64,000 nt of DNA, taken from assembly GCA_018257865.1 (NCBI GenBank), contig JAEUBA010000019.1:1-64000 (forward strand). The letters are read 5' to 3'. The stretch's first letter is position 1. Each line of letters opens with the position of its first letter. Made by a program: the position numbers and the translations under genes. Below, one piece after another: positions 33,546 to 43,688 of this stretch. Source of the stretch: Stereocaulon alpinum. Lineage: Eukaryota; Ascomycota; Lecanoromycetes; Lecanorales; Stereocaulaceae. Below the pieces are notes generated by a model. That model did not search any database. It was not told the DNA's origin and was given only the letters and a program-made list of their open reading frames with translations.

Positions 33546-35665
33546 TTAATGCTCATTGTTCCATTGCCGGTACCAGTCAAGGCAGTCAGCATTCGCCACC
33601 GACGCAGACGTCTTTACATTAGTGCCACACAGAATCTGCTTGACAGCCACTTCGACCCTGAATACATTGTCAGCTTACGACAATTAAGCCTGGGAAATAC
33701 ATGACCCACTTCTTGCCATTGATGGTGACCGGTATATCAGGACACTCATTGATGATACCCGGAACATGTCTTGCACTGAGCTCTTTCCGTATGACCTCCT
33801 TAAGTCTCTTTACAAGCTCGTCAGAGAAATTTGCGCCTTGAGCGATCTTCACAAACAGGACAACAATCTCATCAGTGTCATTCTCTCTCCGTCTGCCAAT
33901 GCAAAGTGCATCCTCGATCTCCGAGAAGTGCTCTAGAACTACATTATATATTTCTGAGCTACCAAACCTTACGCCTGATGGTTTGAGCACGCCATCGCTG
34001 CGTCCAAGCATAACCAGACCACCAGTCTTTGGGTTAAGCCGGACGAAATCGCCATGGTGCCAAACGCCTGGGAAAACTTCGAAGTAACTTTTCTTATATA
34101 AGTTTTCACCTTCTGCTCCGTAGAACATGACTGGCTGGCAAGGGAATGGCTTCACACAGACGAGATCTCCTGGTTCATCACTGTCTGTAACGTTCTTGCC
34201 TTGAAAATCCCATGCCTCCACAGCCATGCCGAGGCCACGGACTTGAATCTCACCTGCAAAGACTGGAGAGATTTGAGAGGGTGCTCCGAAAAGAGAGATA
34301 ATGTCTGTACCGCCCGTAATACTTCCAAGGTTGATGTCTGGACCAAAGGCACGGTACACGTACTCGAACGTCGAGGGCGCCAGAGGGCTTCCAGTGCTGT
34401 AGATAGCTCTCAAAACCTTCAATTTAAACAATTTATTGGCCATAACTTCTTTCTGTTCGAGTATCGAGAGATACTTGGCGCTTGTACCAAAATGAGTGAT
34501 GCGAAGCTCTTCGATGAGTCGAGGCATGGCAAGCTCCCCTTTACCCTCAGCATCTAGTGGCCTGAAAGGTGACCCGTCGTAGAGAACAATTGTAGCTCCC
34601 GTGGCCAGGCCGGACACAAGCCAGTGCCACATCATCCATGTGCAGGTGGTGAAATAAAAGAGGCGGTCTCCAGGGCGGATGTCGCACTGTATGGCATGTT
34701 CTTTCTTATGCTGGATTAGGGTACCAATCGCTCCGTGTACGATGCATTTCGGCTTGCCTGTAGTTCCTGAGGAATAGAGGATATAGACCGGATGATCTGA
34801 CTGCAATTGGGCGAAGTCAAGCTTCTCATCCGACACGGATTGAATGAATTCCATATGGCTACAGGCCTTTCCTTGAGCGACAGAGATGGCTTTCAGGTCA
34901 ATTCTATGGTCTGGAACGGTCTCGAAGACCACGCAGGCTTTCAATTGTGGGATCTCTCTTGTGATAACTTTCAACTTCTCCTGGACTTCGTGAACTTTGC
35001 CATTGTACGCCACGGCATTGTCAGCGAACAACATCACCGGCTCGATCTGCTTGATCCGATCCAACACCGCGTGTGCCCCAGTATCCGGAGATATCGCAGT
35101 CCACAAAGCACCTGTGGCAGTCGTGGCCAGCATAGCCACCAAGGCGTTGCAATGGTTAGCCACATAGCCGGCAACTCGATCTCCTTCACCAACGCCTAGC
35201 TTCCTCATGGCTGCAGAGCATTGCCGTACCCTTTCTCGAAGCTCCTTCCATGTTACATGACCTCGTGTTTCCTCATTAGCCTCGATCACTGCGTATGAGT
35301 TCTCGTCTGGGTTGCAACTTGGATAAAGGAGATTCTCGGCAAAATTGAGCCTCGCATGCGGGAAGAAGCGAGGGCGGGGAAACATAGAGGCATTGTCGTC
35401 CACAGCCTGCGGATTTCAACAAGAGTGAATGTTCGACAAGGCTTTCTGGATTTACCTTGGTGAAAGCTTTGGAGGCATTGATGCCAGTGAAATGCCATAC
35501 TTCCTCCCAGAAGTCATTAATATTTGCAATAGACCATTGCCGTAGCTCCTCGTAGTCCTTGAATTCGAAATGAAACTTAGATTCTACATGCCTTTTGAAT
35601 GCATACGTTTTAGTCGAGTTGGGATCCGTATGTTCCCAAAGGCGTTTAGGGGCAACGTTGTCCAT
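33546..35665 (-). CDS. AACS: Acetoacetyl-CoA synthetase
   Basis: Three exons: 35665-35456, 35406-33710 and 33657-33546 (introns 49 and 52 bp) give 672 aa, the normal size. N-terminal MDNVAPKRLWEHTDPNST and YEELRQWSIANINDFWEEVW match the ACAS_N region. The adenylation signature is YILYSSGTTGKPKCIVHG at about residues 279-296, followed by FYFTTCTWMMWHWLVSGL, GVWHHGDF and, across the last intron, VTINGKKVEVAVKQIL with the catalytic Lys. This is an ANL-superfamily ligase that activates acetoacetate with ATP and CoA in the cytosol, serving ketone-body or leucine catabolism and sterol precursors. The C-terminus lacks a peroxisomal SKL-type signal (ends NNEH). Divergent from LCB2. Confidence 0.94.
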
Positions 35666-36649
35666 GCTGACGTCCAAGAGCAAATGAAGCTTATTAAGCG
35701 AGATGACAATCCTACTGTATGACTGAGCCCGAACATGTCAGAAGATAACTTAATCCCTTGTTGAGACTTTCATTATTGGAATGACGTTCTTGATCTCCGC
35801 TTCGGATAGGCCTCCGAGCGGGCACCTCAGACCCTCAGTCTCCTCGCCAAGCCTATCCTGGGCGCCAAGACGTGCAATTTGGCAGCCGCAAAGTATTTCG
35901 AAGATTTCGTTGACCCCATGGCTCCTGTCTTCCCTCCCTAAATTCTAATTTCACCTCTACTACTAATCTCCCTCCACGCGACTGTCTTTAATAAGCTGAC
36001 CGCCTGCACGCTCTTTACCTGATTTGCCTTTCCACTTCTCATTCGCATATTCCAGCTGTACATTGTTGCTTACAAAGCGCATGTCCGGTTCGAGTCGGCG
36101 GAGAGAGAGCGCCACCGAGGATATACACATTCCACCCACACCCAAAGCGGAAGGCCTCGGAAGAGGTGCATGACCTCAAGCCCATCAACAGCGTTGCAAC
36201 ACCCAGTAACGGAGCCTATTACTTCCGAAGTGAATAATACTATACCTCGAACAGCAACAAAGCGTGCATTGTCATCAACAGTCGCATCGTTCGGCATTTC
36301 GGGCACCAGAAAATTCTTTTCCGTGACTTGCCTCCGATTTCCAAGACGGGACAACTTCATATGACGTGCAGTGTACCATCGCATTAGAAATTCATAAGGA
36401 CCCCGCTGTCGCCTCTGCTCCACGTTTCAGATGCACCTGTCCTGTACTTTGATAGATCGGAAACCTTTTAGCTCCGCCCCGTTGCACCGCCTCCGCAAGG
36501 ACGACGACCAGCCTTGGCAGGCTACTGTACACATCCCTCTAAACATTGAACACCTCCGCCATCTTAATCTAGATACTGTTCAGTCTCCAATTGCCTACCA
36601 TATCTGATCGCAATTGCATGCTACATCCTGTCACGCCATTGGTTCGACA
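35666..36649. promoter_or_regulatory. Divergent region between AACS and LCB2
   Basis: 984 bp with both promoters. It is pyrimidine-rich before the LCB2 ATG. Short ORFs on both strands show no family features. Confidence 0.45.
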
Positions 36650-38707
36650 ATGTCGCGCAAACCTCTGAATCCTTTTGCGAGCACCTACCAACCCAGTCCC
36701 ACTACAACAACTTACAATGAGAAGTACGAGATGCCTCGCAGAGCGTCCTCACCGAGGGTAAAGAAGTTTGCCAACTTCTTCTCTACCTCACCCAAATCAA
36801 AGAGCGAGACGCAGACCGCAACAGCTGCCCTTCTTGCCGCTGCTTCCGCTCAGCAACAATTCCTTCTCAATACGCCCTCATCACAGATCAGCTCTCCATC
36901 CTTGTCGTTACCAACTATCTCCCTGTCTACAGCAAGGGCAGACAGCGCAAACATGGACGAGCCACCCACCACATTATTCCAGCCGCCTTCTCCGGCAGAA
37001 GCGCGCAGAATAGCAAAGGCGCACGCCCAATTCGGACCATTGGGCCACCCCACACATAGATACACTAGCCGCCATCAGGGAGGAGCCTTTCCAGAGCCAG
37101 TCATGGATGAGCCTCCATACTGGTACCTTCTCACCACGTACTTAAGCTACTTAATATTAATAGTGTTCGGACATGTTCGCGATTACTTTGGCAAAAGATT
37201 CCGGAAGCATGATTACCGGCATTTACAGGCGCATGATGGCTACGCTGCGTTGAATAGCGACTTCGATAACTTCTACGTCAGACGCTTAAAGATGCGAATC
37301 AATGACTGTTTCGCACGACCAGTGACCGGGGTGCCTGGCCGTTATATCACACTAATAGACCGCAAATCCGACGATCACAACCTACATTTCAAACTTACGG
37401 GCACGACAACTGAGACGTTGAACATGAGCTCTTACAATTATCTAGGTTTCGCTCAATCCCAAGGTCCTTGTGCGGATTACGTCGAGGAAATTATCAAAAA
37501 ATATGGCTTGACAGTTGGCAGCACGCGAGGTGATGTTGGCACCACAGACTTACATGTCGATGTGGAAGAATTGATTGCACGATTTGTTGGCAAGCAGTCG
37601 GCAATGGTCTTCTCAATGGGCTTTGGGACAAACGCAACGGCGTTTCCTGCTCTGATTGGCAAAGGGTGTTTAGTCATCTCCGATGAACTTAATCATGCCT
37701 CGATCCGCTTCGGTGCTCGTCTTTCTGGAGCAATGATTGAGATGTTCAAGCACAATGATGTGAAGGATCTTGAGAGACTGTTGAGGGAGGTCATCTCTCA
37801 AGGTCAGCCCCGAACGCACCGTCCGTGGAAGAGGATCCTTGTCGTCGTTGAAGGCCTATATTCTATGGAGGGCACAATGTGCAACCTGCCCGGCATAGTT
37901 GCACTCAAGAAAAAGTACAAATTCAATCTTTTCGTCGATGAGGCTCATTCTATTGGGGCGCTTGGTCCCAAGGGTAAAGGCGTTTGCGACTACTTCGGCA
38001 TCAACCCGGCAGACGTGGATATCTTGATGGGCACTCTTACCAAGTCTTTCGGCGCCAATGGAGGTTATATTGCTGGCGACAAAGCGATCATCGACAAGCT
38101 TAGGGTCAGTAACGCCGGCTCCCTCTATGGAGAATCTCCGGCGCCTGCTCTGCTTGCCCAGATTTCGGCTTCGTTGAGGATCATCGCTGGTGAGTTTGTC
38201 CCAGGACAGGGCGAAGAACGTCTTCAGCGACTTGCCTTCAACTCGCGCTATCTCCGACTTGGATTGAAGCGTCTCGGATTCATCGTCTATGGCCATGATG
38301 ACTCACCAATCATTCCGGTACTGCTTTACAACCCTGCCAAAATGCCAGCTTTCTCTCACGAGATGCTGAAACGAAAGATCTCCGTTGTGGTTGTAGGCTA
38401 TCCGGCCACGCCACTTGTCTCCTCCCGAGCTAGATTCTGTGTCTCAGCTTCACACACAAAAGATGATCTGGACAGGCTGCTCGAGGCTTGTGACGAGATC
38501 GGCAATGTGCTACAACTCAAGTTCTCTTCTGGCATTGCTGGTGGCGCGGAGCCACTTCCAGAAGGGGTCACTCTAGAGATGGAGAAGGAGTGGAAGCGGG
38601 CAGAAAAGAATGGAGTTCAAGGCGAAATAACCTACCAGCCACCGCGATGGAAATTGGATGATGTGCTCAAAAGAGGTGTCCAAGATGTCAAAGCACCATT
38701 GAGGTGA
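36650..38707 (+). CDS. LCB2: Serine palmitoyltransferase subunit 2
   Basis: An intronless ORF of 685 aa from ATG 36650. The N-terminal 140 residues are disordered, Ser/Pro-rich. One membrane helix follows at about 160-180 (YLLTTYLSYLILIVFGHV). The PLP aminotransferase domain contains LNMSSYNYLGFAQS, STRGDVGTTDLHVDVE, LFVDEAHSIGALGPKGKG and the Schiff-base lysine in GTLTKSFGANGGYIAG (Lys465). With Lcb1 the enzyme condenses serine and palmitoyl-CoA in the ER, the first step of sphingolipid synthesis. The conserved active-site signature and PLP lysine identify the catalytic LCB2 rather than LCB1 subunit. Confidence 0.96.
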   Translation: MSRKPLNPFASTYQPSPTTTTYNEKYEMPRRASSPRVKKFANFFSTSPKSKSETQTATAALLAAASAQQQFLLNTPSSQISSPSLSLPTISLSTARADSANMDEPPTTLFQPPSPAEARRIAKAHAQFGPLGHPTHRYTSRHQGGAFPEPVMDEPPYWYLLTTYLSYLILIVFGHVRDYFGKRFRKHDYRHLQAHDGYAALNSDFDNFYVRRLKMRINDCFARPVTGVPGRYITLIDRKSDDHNLHFKLTGTTTETLNMSSYNYLGFAQSQGPCADYVEEIIKKYGLTVGSTRGDVGTTDLHVDVEELIARFVGKQSAMVFSMGFGTNATAFPALIGKGCLVISDELNHASIRFGARLSGAMIEMFKHNDVKDLERLLREVISQGQPRTHRPWKRILVVVEGLYSMEGTMCNLPGIVALKKKYKFNLFVDEAHSIGALGPKGKGVCDYFGINPADVDILMGTLTKSFGANGGYIAGDKAIIDKLRVSNAGSLYGESPAPALLAQISASLRIIAGEFVPGQGEERLQRLAFNSRYLRLGLKRLGFIVYGHDDSPIIPVLLYNPAKMPAFSHEMLKRKISVVVVGYPATPLVSSRARFCVSASHTKDDLDRLLEACDEIGNVLQLKFSSGIAGGAEPLPEGVTLEMEKEWKRAEKNGVQGEITYQPPRWKLDDVLKRGVQDVKAPLR

Positions 38708-39490
38708 TGGGTCTTCGGCTTTCGGATCCTTCTTTCATTTTACGATTACGCTTCAGCGGCATTAGTCACGGCCTTTTTCAGCATAGATATGACATCGGGT
38801 CGCCCCAATCACCGGTATATTTTGTCTATACTCGGGTGCCTGTTCGAACTTACAACTGTCACATACTGCGACTCTCTATCTCGGAGTCTGTATCAATATT
38901 CTGACCCACGCGCTACTTGGCCTGGCCTGGCCAGCTCATTGAGGTTGGGGAAAGAAAAAAGCTCATTGCACTAGTGCGTAGAGCTGGTCTCTGCGTCGGC
39001 CGTCGTACAGAGGGGGTAATATGAGAGGGACGGCTTCTGGTCATGTAGCAGATTAGAGGACAAGAATTCAATTCCTAACTAGGAATCACAAAGACTAATA
39101 TTGTCCATACCACCATACCTTGCTACATCTACCAAGTATCCGTGATCATTCTGAATCTTTATGTTCCTTCTTTTCTTCTTGAAAGACACAGGGTGAGTGG
39201 CTGAGTCGCCTTAAGACTCCTGTTCTTCGTCTACCGAGATCAACAACATGATAGCTAACAGCTATTGAGTCGTTTGACCATCAATCACCGAGCATGGATT
39301 TCGCGATTCTTCTCTCCCCTCTTTCATCGTCCGCGTCTCAGGCCTGGACTTTTGACATTCCTGTCACCGAGCATCTCACACCCCTTGCATCATCCCTCCT
39401 CATATACTCACCAACAAATACTGACTCCACCTCACCCCCATCCGTCCTTTCTTTCTCCTCTTACTGCTCACTACCACATACAAGATCGCG
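38708..39490. other. Intergenic region after LCB2
   Basis: 783 bp: LCB2 3' UTR and the upstream region of the next gene, CT-rich from about 39300 to 39490. ORFs at 39265-39627 and 39294-39560 are compositionally like UTR and not supported. Confidence 0.45.
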
Positions 39491-40609
39491 ATGCATTCCC
39501 ACGCCTTCAACCCCTTCCTCCTTCCTTTACGATCCCTCCTCAAAACCCTCTCTCTCCTGACTATCGTCGTTTTGATAATGAGTTATACATATTGGACTCA
39601 TTTCGCGGGTATTGGGACGGGGTTTAGGCCTTGGGGTGGAGAGAAGAGTGAGGGTATGGGTGTGGAGAAGGAAAAGGGGAAGGGGACGAGTGGGTATATA
39701 GATGAGCCGACGGGGAAGGGATGGGGGATGGGGAGGGGACAACATTTTGGTGCTGGGGTGGAAACGGAGGGCGAAGAAGGGGAGGTGGTTGGTCACGATG
39801 GCCTGCTAGGGGTAGGCGGTACCGGGAATGAAGACGAAGAAGAACTCCAGGAAGCGGACCTCTTACCTGGCTGGCAGACCGCCCAATTAGCCGCGCTACC
39901 CACGCCACAACCAAAGAAACCGTTTAAGCCGGGGTTCCAGGGGTATGAATTAAATGATGGAGAAGGTGAAGGCGGTGACGCGGCGTTTCTGGATACTGGG
40001 GGGAGTGGTGGAGGACATCCGGGCTTGTTGATGGATGAGAAGGTCGCGAAGGAGATGGGGTTGGTTGTTGCTACGCCGGAGGAGGTTGAGGCTTGGGAGG
40101 GGTTGTGGAGGGGAAGGGAGGAGGGGGAGGGGGAGGAGGAGAAAGGGGGGGGAGCGGAGGGGGAAGGGAAGGGTAGTGGGCTTGGTGAGGGAGATGTGGA
40201 GTTGGGGAATGAGAAGGAGGAGCATAAGGTCTCTGAGGAAAATTCAACAGATGATGGAGACGCCGACAACAGCGACGCAGCGAAGGGAATTGGGGCAGAG
40301 AAGGAAGCGGGATTCGTAGATGGAATGAAGGCGAAAAGCGATGCCGATGCCGATGCTTACGCTGAAGAGGATGGAACGGTCGCTGAGGCTGCTGATATCA
40401 AGAAGGAGGGTGAGAAAGAAGGAAAGGATGATCAGGGGGAAGGGGTTGAGGACGGTGCTACAGAGGAAGCAGAAGCAGTAGCAGTGGCAGAAGAGGAATC
40501 TAATGGTGGACAACAGGGAGGGAAAGAGCCAAAGTGGACGCCGCTTTCAGCGGCGGGTGAGAGGAAAGTGTCGACTGATTTGATGGATTATGACTTCTTG
40601 CCTGATTGA
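39491..40609 (+). CDS. Uncharacterised signal-anchor protein with long acidic Gly/Glu-rich region
   Basis: A single-exon ORF of 372 aa. Residues about 10-35 form a hydrophobic segment (LLKTLSLLTIVVLIMSYTYW) consistent with a signal anchor. There is one conserved-looking patch (DLLPGWQTAQLAALPTPQPKKPFKPGFQGYE at about 122-152). Most of the rest is Glu/Gly/Ala/Lys low complexity. The final part (WTPLSAAGERKVSTDLMDYDFLPD) again looks ordered. The coding strand is extremely G-rich around 40080-40200. The two conserved-looking islands suggest a real gene whose acidic middle evolves freely. Role unknown. Confidence 0.65.
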   Translation: MHSHAFNPFLLPLRSLLKTLSLLTIVVLIMSYTYWTHFAGIGTGFRPWGGEKSEGMGVEKEKGKGTSGYIDEPTGKGWGMGRGQHFGAGVETEGEEGEVVGHDGLLGVGGTGNEDEEELQEADLLPGWQTAQLAALPTPQPKKPFKPGFQGYELNDGEGEGGDAAFLDTGGSGGGHPGLLMDEKVAKEMGLVVATPEEVEAWEGLWRGREEGEGEEEKGGGAEGEGKGSGLGEGDVELGNEKEEHKVSEENSTDDGDADNSDAAKGIGAEKEAGFVDGMKAKSDADADAYAEEDGTVAEAADIKKEGEKEGKDDQGEGVEDGATEEAEAVAVAEEESNGGQQGGKEPKWTPLSAAGERKVSTDLMDYDFLPD

Positions 40610-41230
40610 GAGAGGAGCGAGATTCAACAAAATAAAAGACTTTTGCGGTTACATGGGGAAGGGATATGAGAAATGAGTGGTAATGGCTGTGTAGCTCCGG
40701 GCGGCTAGGACCCGAGCGAGCCGAGCATTCTAGGGACTGAAACTGAACTATAACATACACCGGCACATCGCAAACAGTCACTTGAAGGCTGCACACATAC
40801 GGATATAGACTTGGTATGCTATAAATGAGCGTACGAAGAATCCGAGTCCAATCAATAACCTGATTACATTGGTGAAGCGCAGTGTGTTTTTTCCCAGAGT
40901 ACTCACAGAAAACAACAGCGTTGAGATTGAATGTCTGCTTCCATATGAAACCTATGCTTCATGCATGTCGTTCTATTAATGCAGGCTGAAAAGACTCGCA
41001 AGATCTGTGTACTTGAAGACTTAGAAAGATGGAGTTCGAGAAGACTGCATGCATGGGAGCCCTTCCCAGGATTGCGAGAACGACGACCATATCCCGTTGC
41101 TGTTATCTCACAGAGTGACTGCCGAAGAGGCTTCTTGAGTATCCTGGTCCCACACGCAAGACTCCTGATACTGGTATTTGTAATCTTGATCTTCTTCGTT
41201 CTCATCCTCGCCGCCGTGGTCCCTATCGTC
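40610..41230. other. Convergent intergenic region
   Basis: 621 bp between the stop codons of the acidic signal-anchor gene and the minus-strand gene at 41231. No gene seen. Confidence 0.5.
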
Positions 41231-42031
41231 TTAATCCCAGATCTCGTAATCCCAATTCCCTTGGGTCCACCAATCGTCGGCGGTCACATTCGGAGCTGTA
41301 TCCCGAGCTCCATTCCCGTCATCCTGGATCTCGATATCATCGCTAAGTAGATCGGGACCTGTCTCTCGCGCTATGTCTTCGTCTTGTTCAGCTTCCCCAT
41401 TATCGGCCCCTGTCCGATCGATGGGTGCACCCGCCGTAGCAGAACCATGAGCCTCATCGGCTGGCAAACCTTTACCGACCTTAAAAAAGTTTCCAATACC
41501 ACGAGAAGCAAGGTACGCGTTCCAATTTGCAAGGGCTTTCTTAACCCTATTCCCTTTCGGCAATGCTTTGGCTTCAAGGATAATGTTCGCCAGTCTTAGA
41601 GAGTATAGACCAGCGATGGTAGTCTTGAAGCTGTATGAGCATCAGCATTTGTTGTAAGACATCTAGAAATACATGGTGTTGGGCGCGCACGAACTTTGTC
41701 TCGCTTTTGCTACACATATAGGGGTTGTAGAGGCCAGATTTTCCAGCCACATGGACTTCGTAGTACATCCAAGCATCGTCGCTCTTCTTGCCAAAGCATT
41801 CCTTGATTGCATTGACGGCGTGAATCACTAAGAGTTCGTCGATATTACCGGGTGTTCGCTATGGTCAGGGAACCAGGACCAGAAGAGCTTACTCTCATAA
41901 GCACACCTCCAATGGTCCAGCAGCTTTTCGTTGAGCGGGACTGGGGGGTTTGGAGCTTCTGGTATGTTGATGTTCTCCTTGGGAGGAGCAATGTCCGCCA
42001 AAGTTTGTCCGTGCTGCTGTTGAGCCGCCAT
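41231..42031 (-). CDS. Hypothetical protein, three exons
   Basis: Exons 42031-41893, 41827-41695 and 41630-41231 (introns 65 and 64 bp, donors GTAAGC and GTTCGT) join in phase to 223 aa. The first 150 residues look globular and helical (NEKLLDHWRCAYEMIHAVN, DDAWMYYEVHVAGKSG, TTIAGLYSLRLANIILEAKA). The last 70 are acidic and disordered, ending in a Trp-rich motif (DDWWTQGNWDYEIWD). No known domain recognised. Three short introns that all keep the frame argue it is real. Confidence 0.68.
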
Positions 42032-42643
42032 GAGAGCGAGTAAGTCTTGAGATCCGTCTGTTCAGATATTCTAACCTTCTTAGGACAATGTTGGAGACCT
42101 CTAGTATGTGGAAGCTGCGTGCTTGAAGAAAGATTGAAGAGGAAGACGTTGAAGCTGCTATGCACTTGTGGTCGAAGCTGCGTCCCTAAAAAAAGTGTCG
42201 AGGCGATAGAAGTCAAGGTATCTACTAGGTAGTGCTGAACGCGGATGGCTGAGGGGCAGGTAAGAACTAGTGAAGAAGTGTGTAGCCAAGCCAGCGTCAT
42301 CAGCTTGTCAATAGACAGCAATAAGCTGGAAACATTAATATATATATCACACTAAAAAGGTCTCAGTCTTGGTGATCAGCCGGCACAACAGCTCCCTATA
42401 TGAGTTGTGGGAAGATATTGCCCAGAGGCAGGGGAAAACACAAGGCTGACAAAGGGCAATTGAAAACCCCACGAGGACAGTTGGAAGTTGTAGGTTCTCA
42501 TCATCCTACAGGAGATCCTGCGAAATACTAGCCATTCTGGATCCAACCTGAGCGTATTCTGTAGTGTTTTAATGGATTCGTAAGTGGTAAAGTCGACAAT
42601 TGCGAATAGACACGAGTAACAACTGCTACATTCGACTCCTCTT
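42032..42643. other. Intergenic, no gene seen
   Basis: 612 bp between two minus-strand genes, containing the promoter of the 41231-42031 gene. Only short unsupported ORFs. Confidence 0.45.
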
Positions 42644-42973
42644 TCACTTCGCAACACTGACCATGACAGCCGTGGGTGCCACCAATCCGCCACCAGAGCC
42701 CCCCGAACCACCATCTCCGCCCGACCCTGGACCCTTCTTTGGTGGAGGACCTGGAGTAACATCTCCACGCTTGCGCTTTCGGCCTTTGCCTTTACGCTTG
42801 TCGTCCTCGTTGCCAGCGCCATCCTCAGCCTTGCTTCTATAGTCCTTCACGTCGTCATCATGCTCGTTTGTCCTGTCTTTCCCCTTCCCTTTCTTCTTCG
42901 TCGCCTTCTCATCTTTGTCCTTATCCTTCATGATCTTCTTCTTATCTGGCTCACGCTTCCAGGGAAGGTTCAT
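42644..42973 (-). CDS. Small Lys/Asp-rich protein, doubtful
   Basis: A 109-aa ORF beginning MNLPWKREPDKKKIM. Alternating Lys/Asp/Glu blocks include a bipartite basic stretch (KRKGKGRKRKRG), then a Gly/Ser-rich segment. It could be a nuclear disordered protein, one exon of a larger gene, or a chance ORF in low-complexity DNA. No family recognised and no intron evidence. Confidence 0.35.
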   Translation of the reverse strand: MNLPWKREPDKKKIMKDKDKDEKATKKKGKGKDRTNEHDDDVKDYRSKAEDGAGNEDDKRKGKGRKRKRGDVTPGPPPKKGPGSGGDGGSGGSGGGLVAPTAVMVSVAK

Positions 42974-43688
42974 GGCTCCGGCATCTGCAAGCTTACGGAG
43001 GCTGTTGGTAGATGGGCTGTGCTTTTTGTATTGATATATATTTAATATCTCATGATTTCATGTTCCTCGCAGCTGGTTCAACAAAAGGTGTTATACGTTT
43101 ATCTGTTTGGTCAACAGCTCGATCCAGCCAAAAGCTTGCCTGTCGGGGATGCAAAATCTTGTTCCTTGGTACGCCATGGCTACCACCTTCTTCTATTCGC
43201 ATGCTAGATTAAGATGTATCTTGCCAGGCACGTATTCCCTGAGGGCCAGCTCTCGGGAAAGCGTGATGACGAATAAGCTAAGAGTCTGGCATATTGGAGA
43301 GATCAAAGCGCCAAGAGGGGACGCCCACCTTGCCAGCAAGCTGTAAGTTCGGCTGATTCGGAAGGTGAGAAGCTGGGAGAGGCAAGATTCGGTTGACGAG
43401 CAAGGCGGATGATGAGCAAGTCAGGCACTTAAATAACACCAAGGCTTGACGATTGAGTAGCCAGCAGCTGAGGAATTAGCAAATGAGGTATACGAGGGGC
43501 CCCGTAGCTGAGATTGGGCTGCCCTGCGAGCTTGCGCGTTAACAGGCTGGACGGGCGAGTAACCCTGATATGTAACAATGGACTGACCGGCGAGCGGCAG
43601 AGTGGATAGGCTAGGCAGGCAGCGAGGCCCAACATGTACATTATGCCTATGATCCGAGCCTTTGAATGGATTTGTCCAAAGTGGAATT
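42974..43688. other. Intergenic, no gene seen
   Basis: 715 bp with only short ORFs lacking family features. Contains the 3' flank of the gene at 43689. Confidence 0.45.

Noticed and set aside
33486..33704. 72-codon ORF with a hydrophobic N-terminus, a candidate small secreted protein
   Set aside because: Overlaps the last AACS exon and intron on the opposite strand; chance is more likely.
33875..35199. Plus-strand ORFs of up to 130 codons opposite AACS
   Set aside because: Antisense shadows of the acetoacetyl-CoA synthetase exon.
36080..36095. tRNA-like B-box word GGTTCGAGTC
   Set aside because: No matching A box or cloverleaf could be built around it; no tRNA gene was found in the window.
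39793..40269. 158-codon minus-strand ORF of Ser/Pro composition
   Set aside because: Antisense shadow of the Glu/Gly-rich gene at 39491-40609; no start context or family features.
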